Of a DNA stretch of 39,211 nt, positions 24,044 through 32,613 are shown in pieces. Positions within the stretch are counted from its first letter, which is position 1. The number at the start of each line of letters is the position of its first letter. The notes under the pieces are model-generated. The model searched no databases, was not told the origin of the DNA, and was given only the letters and a program-made list of their open reading frames with translations. The stretch covers positions 1 to 39,211 of the forward strand of contig JACOSB010000150.1 of the NCBI GenBank assembly GCA_016179105.1, given 5' to 3'. The DNA is from Candidatus Acetothermia bacterium. GTDB lineage: Bacteria; Bipolaricaulota; Bipolaricaulia; RBG-16-55-9; DRXL01. Position numbers and translations under genes: made by a program.

Positions 24044-24475
24044 CTAATCGTGAATACTTTCTTCCGCTTGCCTCAGCATTGAACAAAGTGATAACAACAT
24101 CTTTCTCTCCAGTCCGGGTACTTTGTCGAGCAAGTAGCTAAAAGAACGTTTGTGGATCACGAGTAACGTCATCGGTGTCTCCGCGATGACGGTCGCTGTT
24201 CGGGCTTTGCCATCTATGAGTGAGATTTCTCCAAAGTAATCTCCAACTCCCAGCTGAGCGATGACTCTGCCGCTCTTCTCAACGCGAGCTTGGCCAGCAA
24301 TAATAATAATGAACTCAAGCCCTTGCTCACCCTGGCGAGCCAGAGTCTTCCCGGCTTTCGCTTGAACCTCATCCGCTTGACTTGCGATCAATTCTCGATG
24401 ACGCTGACTGAAGTTACTGAACAACGGTACGTTTTCGAAAATGTTTGCTTTTTCCGATCGATTTTTGAAAAACAT
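24044..24475 (-). CDS. Cyclic-nucleotide-binding (CAP_ED) domain protein
   Basis: 143 residues from the second of two adjacent ATG codons (24478 and 24475), seven bases after AAGGAGG. After a short basic leader (FFKNRSEKANIF) comes one CNB domain: VPLFSNFSQRHRELIASQAD, GKTLARQGEQGLEFIIIIAG, and the phosphate-binding cassette YFGEISLIDGKARTATV with the Glu and Arg that hold ribose and phosphate. There is no helix-turn-helix or other output domain. It lies 56 bp downstream of the cyclase-like gene, so it may sense that protein's product. It closely resembles the proteins at 30925-31347 and, at its N-terminus, the stub at 29376. Confidence 0.9.
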   Translation of the reverse strand: MFFKNRSEKANIFENVPLFSNFSQRHRELIASQADEVQAKAGKTLARQGEQGLEFIIIIAGQARVEKSGRVIAQLGVGDYFGEISLIDGKARTATVIAETPMTLLVIHKRSFSYLLDKVPGLERKMLLSLCSMLRQAEESIHD

Positions 24476-24531
24476 CATCAGACCTCCTTGAGGATCAATC
24501 AGATTTTCTTGCATCCTACTTCAAAGCATAC

Positions 24532-27276
24532 TCAATGGCTTGCTCTAACGTCATTGCGGCCCCCTTTTGCCCACGCTTTCGCAAAGGCTTCCTCGCCCCG
24601 CGCAGCGCGAGCGGCAGCCACGGTGCGCTCATACTCAGTGCGTTCGAGCGATGACAAGGGAGTGCCGATCCCTTTTCGCAAACTCTCTACTGCTCCTAAC
24701 AATTGTGTCGCACGCTCGAACTGACCTTCTGCACAATCTACCCCTGCTAATCCCTCCAAACTTTCAGCAATTCGCTGTTTATCTACTAGCTCTCGCTGAA
24801 TGCTTAGGCTCTCTTGATAAAAGGCACGTGCTGAGACATAGTCCCCTTGAGCGTAGGCCACATTCCCCAAATTGTTGAGAGAGAAAGTAATGCCTCGTTT
24901 ATCTCCCAGCTCTCGCTTTATGGCCAGACTCTCTTCGTACAGCGAGCGTGCTTCAGTATAGTCACCCTGAGCACGTGCGACTTCTCCCAGATTGTTGATG
25001 GAAGCGGCTATACCCCGCTTGTCTCCCAGATTGCGCTTTATAGCCAGACTTTCTAGATGGAAAGAGCGTGCCGCGATATAGTCTCCCTGATCATGGGCAA
25101 CTCCCCCGAGGTTGCCGAAGGAGTAAGCAATGCCTCGTTGGTCCCCCAACTCTCGCTTGATGGCCAAGCTCTCTTCATACAGCGAGCGTGCTTCAGTAAA
25201 ATTCCCCTGCATATATGCCACATTCCCTAAGTTATGGAGCGAGGCAGCGATGCCCCCTTTATTCTCCAGCTCCCGCTGTATGGCCAAGCTCTCTTGATAA
25301 AGCAAACGTGCAGCTATATAGTCCCCTTGATCGAGAGCGAGATTACCTCCTCCATTTAGTGCCTTCGCTCGTGCCGCCGTTCGCGCAGGTGTTCTCGTCA
25401 ATGCTTCCTCTAGCCATCTGCGCCCTTCGGTGAAATGGCCACGTACCTCCCAGAAGCGCCACAGTACGCCTGCTAACTGTAACCCTGTCTCTGCCTTTTC
25501 GCTACTCTCCACCGACCAAGCCAAAACCGCTCGCAGGTTATCATGTTCTGTCTCTAGTCTATTCAACCATAATTTCTGCTCTGCTCCCTGAAGCTTCGGT
25601 TCAGCCTCTTCAGCAAACTTGAGAAAAAAGTCAAGATGGCGATCACGTATCAGCTTCACCTCTACTGCCTTCACTAACTTTTCGTAGCCATACTGACGCA
25701 CTGTCTCGAGCAGCCGGTAGCGTCCTTCTCCGCTCTTCTCTTCCATGATGACCAGTGACTTGTCCACTAACTGCGTCAGGAGATCGAGCACGTCATACTC
25801 AGCAATGCTCTCTCCCACACAGACCATCTCAGCGGCTTCCAACGTCCACCCGCCAGCAAAGATGGAAAGCCTCCGCCAGAGCACACGTTCAGATTCTGAC
25901 AGCAAGTCATAGCTCCAATCGATCAATGCTTGCAACGTCTGCTGCCGCGGCAAAGCTGTGCGACTCCCGCCTGTCAGCAAACGGAAGCGATCGTCCAACC
26001 TCTCAGCGATTTTCTCCACGGTCATTATTTTGACTCTGGCTGCGGCGAGCTCGAGCGCAAGAGGTAACCCATCCAACCGATGGCAAATCTGCGTCACTGC
26101 AAGGGCATTTTGCTGAGTTACTTGAAACGTAGGTGCTACGGCGACCGCGCGGTCGCGGAACAGCCGTACTGCTTCATAATTTGAGAGCGATTCCAGCGAC
26201 GGCAATTGTTGGGGATTGGGACTTGGCAAAGTCGGCACAGGATAAGTCGTCTCACCTACAATGCGCAGTGGCTTGCGACTGGAGGCTAGGATCTTAAGCT
26301 CTGGGCTGACGCGAATCAAGCTGTCGGCCAGTCTCGCACACGCCTCAATCAGATGCTCACAGTTATCCAGCACGAGCAACGATTGCTTCTCGCGTAAGTG
26401 GTCAATTAACGTCTCCATCAGTGGACGCTTCGCTTCTTCCCTTAACCCCAGAGCGGTAGCAATTGCCTGCGGCACGAGTGCAGGATCAGACAGCGGAGCG
26501 AGTTCGATAAACCAGACTCCATAGGAGAAGTCATCGATCAGGTCTGCAGCCGCTTGGAGTGAGAGACGCGTCTTGCCTGTTCCACCCAACCCAGTAAGCG
26601 TTAGCACATGAGTTGCTTTGAGCCGATCCTTCACTTCGATAAGCTCACGCTCGCGCCCGACAAAGCTAGTCACCTGAACGGGCAGGTTATTGGGGCGCGC
26701 ATCCAGCGTCTTGAGAGGAGCGAAATCCGCGGGTAGGTCTGGCACCACCACTTGAAAGATGTGTTCCGGACGGATGAGATCTTTTAGGCGCCGCTGGCCC
26801 ATATCGCGTAGTGTGACTCCCGGAGATAAGTAATCCCGAATCAATTCTTGAGTTGCCAGCGAGAGCAGGATTTGTCCTCCATGCCCCGCCGAGAGCAAGC
26901 GCGCGGACCGGCTGAGCGTTAACCCCGATACGTATTCACCCGAAGTGTACTCACCGACCCGCACCTCGGCTGGCCCCGTCTGTAAGGCCATGCGCACGCG
27001 GATCGGTCCAGTCTCACCCCAAGCTTCATCGCGCAGCGCGCGTTGCGCGGCGAGGGCGGCTTCCAGCGCATCAGTCGCATTCTTGAACGCCGCACAGAAG
27101 GCATCTCCGACAATTTGAAAGACATAGCCGTGCTGTGTTCCGATAGCCTGCTTCAAAATAACATGATGGCGTGCGAGAGCGGCGGGCATTGCACCGGGGT
27201 GCTCCTGCCAGAGCCTTGTGCTGCCCTCGATGTCGGTGAAGAGAAACGTAACAATTCCAGCAGGTAGGTCAGTCAT
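24532..27276 (-). CDS. Class III nucleotide cyclase-like/NB-ARC ATPase/TPR regulator
   Basis: 914 residues. Residues 1-178 form a class III cyclase homology domain (FLFTDIEGSTRLW; metal ligands Asp15 and Asp58). The adenine-contact position is Gln54 where Lys is usual, and the transition-state Asn is Ser122, with Arg126 kept, so activity is doubtful or altered. Then comes an AfsR/MalT-like STAND ATPase: Walker A GLGGTGKT (229-236), Walker B LLVLDNCEHL and a winged-helix region (SYDLLSESERVLWRRLSIFA). Residues 644-843 are five 40-residue TPR units. GGAGG precedes the ATG. STAND proteins act as ligand-driven switches. The next gene encodes a cNMP-binding protein. Confidence 0.92.
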   Translation of the reverse strand: MTDLPAGIVTFLFTDIEGSTRLWQEHPGAMPAALARHHVILKQAIGTQHGYVFQIVGDAFCAAFKNATDALEAALAAQRALRDEAWGETGPIRVRMALQTGPAEVRVGEYTSGEYVSGLTLSRSARLLSAGHGGQILLSLATQELIRDYLSPGVTLRDMGQRRLKDLIRPEHIFQVVVPDLPADFAPLKTLDARPNNLPVQVTSFVGRERELIEVKDRLKATHVLTLTGLGGTGKTRLSLQAAADLIDDFSYGVWFIELAPLSDPALVPQAIATALGLREEAKRPLMETLIDHLREKQSLLVLDNCEHLIEACARLADSLIRVSPELKILASSRKPLRIVGETTYPVPTLPSPNPQQLPSLESLSNYEAVRLFRDRAVAVAPTFQVTQQNALAVTQICHRLDGLPLALELAAARVKIMTVEKIAERLDDRFRLLTGGSRTALPRQQTLQALIDWSYDLLSESERVLWRRLSIFAGGWTLEAAEMVCVGESIAEYDVLDLLTQLVDKSLVIMEEKSGEGRYRLLETVRQYGYEKLVKAVEVKLIRDRHLDFFLKFAEEAEPKLQGAEQKLWLNRLETEHDNLRAVLAWSVESSEKAETGLQLAGVLWRFWEVRGHFTEGRRWLEEALTRTPARTAARAKALNGGGNLALDQGDYIAARLLYQESLAIQRELENKGGIAASLHNLGNVAYMQGNFTEARSLYEESLAIKRELGDQRGIAYSFGNLGGVAHDQGDYIAARSFHLESLAIKRNLGDKRGIAASINNLGEVARAQGDYTEARSLYEESLAIKRELGDKRGITFSLNNLGNVAYAQGDYVSARAFYQESLSIQRELVDKQRIAESLEGLAGVDCAEGQFERATQLLGAVESLRKGIGTPLSSLERTEYERTVAAARAARGEEAFAKAWAKGGRNDVRASH
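24748..25347 (-). repeat. Five 120-bp tandem repeats encoding TPR motifs
   Basis: The 40-residue unit is GNVAYxQGDYxxARxxYxES followed by LAIKRELGDKRGIAxSLNNL. The five copies are very alike (e.g. LAIKRELGD in two units and LAIKRNLGD in one). Copy number could vary by recombination and may be misassembled. Confidence 0.9.
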
Positions 27277-27355
27277 GGACCGCCTCCCAAGTACAATCGG
27301 CTGTCTCCGATCGCCACTGGAATCTTAGGCGAAGGCTAGATGGCTGTCAACTGTA

Positions 27356-27383
27356 AGCCCCTTAAGGTTTTTCACAAGGGGCT
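27356..27383. terminator. Hairpin between the cyclase start and the secreted-protein end
   Basis: AGCCCCTT and AAGGGGCT form an eight-base stem with a 12-base loop. The position suits the end of the upstream transcription unit, but no T run follows on either strand. Confidence 0.3.
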
Positions 27384-27420
27384 ATCGATTCGATCGATTT
27401 GGTTGTATGTCTTCTTATTA

Positions 27421-29040
27421 TTATCGTGCGATGAGCAGCTTACGCAAATCGCTGCGTATCACAGTACCATCGCGACCACGTACGGTCACAATGTAGAGAA
27501 ATACTCCGTTCGCTTGGTTGCCCTGATTGCTCCTCAAGTTCCAACTCAGAGAAGTAGAGCCCACGAAACCATTGTCATAGATTCGCTTGCCGTTCAGGTT
27601 GAAAATCTCTACCTTGAGGGCCTCAATGCCCATTCCTTGAGCAATGAACTGAACAGCATTGGCACGCTTGATCGCCTTGAGTCCAGACAGCGTCGGACTC
27701 ACTGCAGATTGACCGCCCACTGATAGGCTTGCTGCTGGGACGATCTGGACTATGTCTTGGCCCTTGATGGGAATTCCTTCTACAGTTGTACCCTTTAGGA
27801 TACCCTCGGTATCCCCCGTTTGAAAACCTGTTTTCGACGCGTCGAAGTAGCAGATTTCATCAAAGAGCCCATCTCGATTCACATCCCGAGGAGTCCTGCT
27901 GCAAAAGGCCACGCCTCGTTCATTCTCCGGGCGATAGATCAAACTTTGTTCATTCCCTGTCCGGCCGAAGGTCAAGGTAGTAATGTTGAGTCGGTTGAGG
28001 GCATCGAAATCCAGCGTAGAGAAAATAGCTACCGGGATCGCGCCCATAGTTTGGGAAATTAAATTGGGGAAACTATCCGGCTTAACATCCAGAGAAACGG
28101 GAATCGGCACCGTTAGCATTTTGCCCACAGGGACATTCACTCCGTTCACATCCACGGACCCTTCTTCAGATTGCACATTGAAATTTTCGAGATTTTGGTT
28201 CTGGCAACTCTCGTCAAAGTGGGCTTTGCCTGTACCCCCTCCGCTATCGACTCCTACAACGATAGTTGTACCTCCAATGTTGTATTCCACTTCAGCCTTG
28301 CTCTCGTTTTCTATTTCTACCGCAGGGGTAAAAGTTAATATGAATTTCCCTGGGGACAATAATTTATAGACTGCACACGAGCCATCTATAGTTAGCTTGA
28401 CAAATTCTTCGGACGGTTCTGATGCGAAAGCCAATTCTGATACGAGGACTTTGATTCCTTGGCTAGGATTCGGGGCATCCATGAGGTCCATCATGACGTT
28501 CGAAGACTTCTCTAGCACCTTCCCCGACGTGTGTGAGTCAGAAAATTCGCTAGAAAATGTCTCGGGTTCCAAGTCCACATTGTTGCGAATCCCGTCACCA
28601 TCTAAGTCCAAGTTGAGCGTGACTTGGACTTGGGTGTTATTCTCATTATTGGAAGAATCTTTCGCCAGGGCAATGATTGTGTTTGCTCCAACATTGAGAG
28701 AAACGTTCGTTGCTGTCCAGTCGCCTTCAGTGACTGTGGCTGAAACTCCATTGACTTCGACGGTGATCGCGCCCCCGTCTTGGAGTGAGCTCTCGCTCTC
28801 TGCTACATCGCTGACGGTTCCGTTAACCGTAATAGGCCCAGCGCCGACGATGGCAGGGAAAGTGCTGAAATTTTGGGAAGCCAAGAACCCATCTTCGGGC
28901 GCCGTAATGCTTGTGATAGTCACTGTGGGCGGAGTCGTGTCTTGTGCTTCCGCAGGCCACGAGATGAAAGCTGTCGCAAGAACCAACGCTGTGAGGCCGA
29001 TAAAATATATTGATTTCTGCAAATTGCTTGTGAATAACAT
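27421..29040 (-). CDS. Secreted multidomain protein with sorting-like C-terminus
   Basis: 539 residues from the ATG at 29040, chosen because GGAGGGG precedes it. Signal peptide (SIYFIGLTALVLATAFISWP, cleavage near AEA-QD). An Ig-like, glucodextranase-type domain follows (PPTVTITSITAPEDGFLASQ, then VEVNGVSATVTEGDWTATNV). Next are a thrombospondin-3-like calcium stretch (DLDGDGIRNNVDLEP), an unassigned beta region, and a widespread secreted-protein module (LDVKPDSFPNLISQ, IPVAIFSTLDFDA, DTEGILKGTTVEGIPIKGQD). The C-terminus (NGVFLYIVTVRGRDG, ending RKLLIAR) matches that of the FG-GAP protein at 2226-5306 in pattern. It is probably an exported or surface protein; no enzyme motif. Confidence 0.85.
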   Translation of the reverse strand: MLFTSNLQKSIYFIGLTALVLATAFISWPAEAQDTTPPTVTITSITAPEDGFLASQNFSTFPAIVGAGPITVNGTVSDVAESESSLQDGGAITVEVNGVSATVTEGDWTATNVSLNVGANTIIALAKDSSNNENNTQVQVTLNLDLDGDGIRNNVDLEPETFSSEFSDSHTSGKVLEKSSNVMMDLMDAPNPSQGIKVLVSELAFASEPSEEFVKLTIDGSCAVYKLLSPGKFILTFTPAVEIENESKAEVEYNIGGTTIVVGVDSGGGTGKAHFDESCQNQNLENFNVQSEEGSVDVNGVNVPVGKMLTVPIPVSLDVKPDSFPNLISQTMGAIPVAIFSTLDFDALNRLNITTLTFGRTGNEQSLIYRPENERGVAFCSRTPRDVNRDGLFDEICYFDASKTGFQTGDTEGILKGTTVEGIPIKGQDIVQIVPAASLSVGGQSAVSPTLSGLKAIKRANAVQFIAQGMGIEALKVEIFNLNGKRIYDNGFVGSTSLSWNLRSNQGNQANGVFLYIVTVRGRDGTVIRSDLRKLLIAR

Positions 29041-29375
29041 CTTCCCCTCCATTTGCTTCCCTTCCAACTCTACAGCCGTTTACACCGATCGCAAACTGAC
29101 CCTCAGGTGCTTTATTGAGATTCATAGATTATAGATCATAAAGCCTAAGATAAGCAAGAAATCCTCGATCCCATAAAGCCAAAACTGGCCTTGACATTCA
29201 CCATCGCTTCACTCATGCCGTCGTTTTGATATACGCTGCGTTAAACTCTCGGCGGTAGAGCTCTGGGGCTTGGGTAACGCGAGCGCGCTTGGCAAACGAG
29301 TCTCGTAGATGATAGCCTGAATGGCATAGCAAGGGTTAGAAATCGTCTAAGTAAGCTCCTTGAGGAGGGAACCAG
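29041..29375. other. Intergenic region, nothing recognised
   Basis: 335 bases between the start of the secreted protein gene and the cNMP-binding stub. No RNA gene or clear promoter pair was found; TTGACA at about 29193 has no matching -10. Confidence 0.35.
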
Positions 29376-29486
29376 ATGCTCTTTCGTAAACGTTCTAGCC
29401 ACAAGGCGGATGTGTTAAAAAACGTGCCGCTATTCGAGGCCCTCGATGACCGCCATCTGGAAAAGGCGACTTGCTTTTTCTGTTAG
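29376..29486 (+). pseudogene. cNMP-binding protein, truncated to 36 codons
   Basis: An ATG with GGAGG eight bases upstream starts a reading frame MLFRKRSSHKADVLKNVPLF, then EALDDRHLEK, which is the N-terminus of the same family as 24044-24475 and 30925-31347. The frame then goes off into TCFFC and stops. The remainder of the CNB domain is missing. The next gene starts 52 bp on, so a deletion has probably joined the two. Confidence 0.65.
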
Positions 29487-29538
29487 ATCTTATCTATAGT
29501 GCGTAGCGGCGCAGAACCCATCTCATCAGGAGGATAGT

Positions 29539-30919
29539 ATGTTCAAGAAGGTACTGGCTTCCCTTAGATGGCACCAAGCCGGCCGAAGCGATACTGCCGT
29601 ATGTCTCGTACCTTGCCAAGAATTTGAACATTCCCGCAGTGCTCATGACTGCGGTCGATTCACGTCTCACGGAGTTCGTTGGCCCCCGTTATGAAATCGG
29701 AGATCCCGCTACCCCACAGCCAGCGGGGAAGAAGGCAGTCCCCGTAAATCCAGAGCTAAAGGCCAGCAAATATCTTGAAGAGATGGCACGCCGCATGAGG
29801 GGAGCAGGGCTGCACGCCGAATCTGAAGTCATCATGGGCAGCAACCCTGCAGAAGAGATCGTTCGGGCTGCTGAACGCCGACAATGCAATCTCATCACGC
29901 TTTCTGCCTCGAGTGAGCATCCCGCGGGGCAGGGTATTCTTGGCGGAATCACGACGAAGCTGCTTTACCACTCGCCTATACCCATCTTTATCTTCAGGCC
30001 GCCGCGAAGCGCGCCACCAACGATGCCGGGAAGCGCTTCAGCGAAGCTCATCGTCCCGTTGGATGGGTCTTCCTTCGGTGAGACGGCTCTCGCCTACGCT
30101 GAGCAGTTGGCCCAAAAACTCTCGGCAGAGATAGCCTTAGTACAGGCAATCCAAGAGCCCATAAGTTTTATCCCTGAACCCAGCTTAGGGATAACATCGA
30201 TCGTGCCTCTGCAAGAAGTGGTCGTTGAAAAAGCTTCCGAGTACCTTAAGCACATCGCCGAGGTCCATAAGATCGAAGGGGTTAAAAGTCAGATGCACGT
30301 GCTAAAGGGCGGCCCCGCTCAGAGTATAGCCGAGTTCGCTCGCAGTTCGCCCCAAAGCGTTATCGTCATGACCAGCCACGGCCACTCGGCGCTCGCCCGC
30401 TGGCTGATCGGGAGCGTGACAGAAACAGTCGTGCGAATTGCTGATAACCCAGTCCTGATCATTCCCCGTCAATATGGAAGACGGTACGCCATCGAAGTCA
30501 CAGAATTGTTACAGCGAACACCCATCTTTTCGAAGCTTACGGAGCAAGACCTTGAGCGCATCGCCCAGACAGCGCACATTCAATCTTATCAGCCGAGCGA
30601 TATCATCATACGCGAGGGAGAAAGAGGCGGAGGGTTTTTCATCATGACTGCGGGCAAGGTCGAAGTGCTGAAAGGATTTGAGACTCCTAATTCATCTGTC
30701 TTGAGAACGCTGGGGCCCGGCGAATTTTTTGGCGAGATGGCGATTATCGACGATCAACCGCGCTCAGCGACGGTGCGTGTGGTAGAGCCCACCGAATGCG
30801 TTACCGTCCGACGCTCTGACTTCATGGCTGAATTAGAGAGGCATCCTGAGATTGCGGTGAGGATATTGCCAGAGCTGGTGCGCCGCTTGCGCGAATCTGA
30901 AGACAAAACAAAAACATAA
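29539..30919 (+). pseudogene. Usp-Usp-cNMP-binding fusion protein, early frameshift
   Basis: AGGAGG precedes the ATG at 29539, whose codons read MFKKVL. The normal continuation VPLDGTKPAEAILPYVSYLA appears in the next frame from about 29558, so one extra base near 29556-29560 breaks the gene. The long frame (from 29564 to 30919) encodes the rest of a first universal-stress-protein domain and a second complete one (LIVPLDGSSFGETALAYAEQ; ATP loop SHGHSALARWLIGSVTETVV). It ends with a CNB domain whose cassette is FFGEMAIIDDQPRSATV. Usp domains bind ATP and act in stress responses; the fusion would sense both ATP and a cyclic nucleotide. It converges with another CNB gene at 30925. A start at TTG 29624 could still give a shortened product. 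Confidence 0.8.
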
Positions 30920-30924
30920 AAAAA

Positions 30925-31347
30925 TCAGCGTTCCTCTGTGCTGCGCAGATACTTGCAGAGCGCGAGCAAGATCTTTCGCTCCAAGCCCTCCATCGCGTCG
31001 AGCATATGGTCGAACGATTGCTTGTGCACCACCAGCAGGGTGATCTTCGTTTCTGCGATGACGGTCGCCGTCCGAAGGCCTCCGTCGATGAGCGAGATTT
31101 CCCCGAAGAAATCACCCTTGGATAGATGGTTAATGGTTTTCCCATTTTTTTCGACGCGGGCTTGTCCATCGACGATGTACATGAACTCAAGCCCATAGCT
31201 TCCTTGTTTGGCTAAGATCGTGCCAGCCTCTATCGTGACCTCAGTGGCGTGGCGGGCCAACTGGTTCATTTGCTTTTGGTTGAGATCGTTGAACAGAGGG
31301 ACTGCTTTCAACGCATCGGCTTTGTCGGAATGGCGACGGAAAAACAC
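30925..31347 (-). CDS. Cyclic-nucleotide-binding (CAP_ED) domain protein
   Basis: 140 residues if started at the GTG at 31347, which follows AGGAGG by nine bases and aligns with the relatives' starts; an ATG at 31365 lies before that site. A basic leader (FFRRHSDKADALKAVPLFND) is followed by a CNB domain: GTILAKQGSYGLEFMYIVDG and the cassette FFGEISLIDGGLRTATV with the ligand-holding Glu and Arg. There is no output domain, so it probably acts by partner binding. It converges with the Usp-CNB gene, with five bases between the stops. It is a close paralogue of 24044-24475. Confidence 0.9.
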   Translation of the reverse strand: MFFRRHSDKADALKAVPLFNDLNQKQMNQLARHATEVTIEAGTILAKQGSYGLEFMYIVDGQARVEKNGKTINHLSKGDFFGEISLIDGGLRTATVIAETKITLLVVHKQSFDHMLDAMEGLERKILLALCKYLRSTEER

Positions 31348-31565
31348 GCTGATCTTCCTCCTCATTTCTTAAGAGTTCTGTCACTGCGCCTGCTCTTTCT
31401 CCATGAGCCGATCATAGAATATCTTTCAGAACCAATCAATCGAAGGAGTTTTAACGTCTTAGCAGAGCTACGCGATCGCCTCATCAAGATCGGTGAGCGA
31501 TTTTGACTTATTCGCCCTCCAGGCCGAGATAACGATACTCGAGCAGCCGATGACCGAAGCAGCTT

Positions 31566-31587
31566 CTCTTGCGGTCTTGGCGGTTTC
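31566..31587 (+). repeat. Dispersed TTGGCG-type repeat, copy 4
   Basis: TCTTGCGGTCTTGGCGGTTT lies just upstream of the HMG-CoA-synthase-like gene and shares CTTGGCGGTTTC with the copy at 2186. Confidence 0.5.
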
Positions 31588-31619
31588 AAGAAGTTTTGAG
31601 TATGATCGGCTCACGGACT

Positions 31620-32609
31620 ATGGCGAACATTATCGGCTACGGAACACATCTGCCGTACTATCGCATAAAGCTCGAAGAGATCGCGAAGGCCTGGAATCGC
31701 GGCGGCGGGCGCGGCGAGAAAACAATCCCTGCTCCTGACGAAGATGTCGTGACGATGGGATTCAAAGCCGCACAAGGAGCACTAGCGCACGCGGGCGTCA
31801 GTGTTGCAAACGTGGGAGCTGTTTACGTGTGTTCGCTCTCGAGCGGCTACATTGAGAATTCTGTCGCTGCGCAAATCGCGTACGCACTTGGCGTTGAGGG
31901 CAATGTCAATTGCACGGACTTAGGTCTCTCGGCGCGTGTCGTGACTTCAGCTCTGCAAGCCTGTGTCGATGCAATGGCTGCAAAGCGCATCGAGTATGGG
32001 GTCGTGATTGCGAGCGACGCGCTCACGGCCAAACCCGGTTCCGATGCCGAGATGACGAGCGCGGCGGGAGCGGCCGCGTTTGTCTTGGGAGCAAAAAATG
32101 GGATTGCTGAAATTTTTGGGTTCGGCTCACACACGACCGGGTTCATCGGTCGCTATAGCGTCGAGGGTGATTCGCCTATGCTCGACGATGAGCGCTTCGT
32201 GATGAAGCACGGCTACTTAGAACACCTCTCTCGAGCTGCACAAGCTCTGGAACGATCGACGAAGATTTCTTCCAAAGATTTTGACCGCGTCGTGCTGCAA
32301 GCGCCCGATCCGCGCTGGCCCGCACGAGCCTTAGCTAAACTTGGACTTACGCCCGAAAAATTAGTCTCGATTGGGACCCAAGTGGGCTATACTGGCTGTG
32401 CTTCGTTCTTCATTGACTTAGCGTTGGCTTTGGAGCAAGCGAAGCCGAGTGAAAAAATTTTGGCGATCTCGTTCGGTCCCGGCGGCAGCGACGCGCTCGC
32501 TCTCATTGTGCGAGAGAATAAGAAGCCCATCAAACCTCTGAGCGAACAGATGGCCCCAAAAGAGTACGTGAGCTATACGACGTATTTAAGATACACCAGA
32601 CAGTTCTAA
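31620..32609 (+). CDS. HMG-CoA-synthase-like protein lacking the catalytic triad
   Basis: 329 residues from the ATG at 31620 (an ATG at 31602 is also possible; neither has a good ribosome site). The fold and many blocks match archaeal HMG-CoA synthases: IIGYGTHLPYYRIKLEEIAK, PAPDEDVVTMGFKAA, VGAVYVCSLSSGYIENSVAA, ILAISFGPGGSDA and a final YVSYTTYLRY. The position of the catalytic Cys (archaeal FACKAG) reads LSARVV, with Ala105 aligned to Cys; the His position (FHQPNGK) reads LQAPDPR, with Gln227; the Asn position (GNTYSG) reads GYTGCA, with Tyr257. Condensation chemistry is therefore unlikely; a scaffold or acyl-binding role is possible. The alignment was made by eye from memory of archaeal sequences. 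Confidence 0.75.
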   Translation: MANIIGYGTHLPYYRIKLEEIAKAWNRGGGRGEKTIPAPDEDVVTMGFKAAQGALAHAGVSVANVGAVYVCSLSSGYIENSVAAQIAYALGVEGNVNCTDLGLSARVVTSALQACVDAMAAKRIEYGVVIASDALTAKPGSDAEMTSAAGAAAFVLGAKNGIAEIFGFGSHTTGFIGRYSVEGDSPMLDDERFVMKHGYLEHLSRAAQALERSTKISSKDFDRVVLQAPDPRWPARALAKLGLTPEKLVSIGTQVGYTGCASFFIDLALALEQAKPSEKILAISFGPGGSDALALIVRENKKPIKPLSEQMAPKEYVSYTTYLRYTRQF

Positions 32610-32613
32610 ATTC

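Noticed and set aside
24748..25347. CRISPR-like regular repetition
   Set aside because: The 120-bp periodicity is coding and corresponds to 40-residue TPR units, with no short repeat/spacer pattern.
27356..27383. Strong intrinsic terminator
   Set aside because: The stem is good but a T run is absent on both strands, so it is kept only as a low-confidence hairpin.
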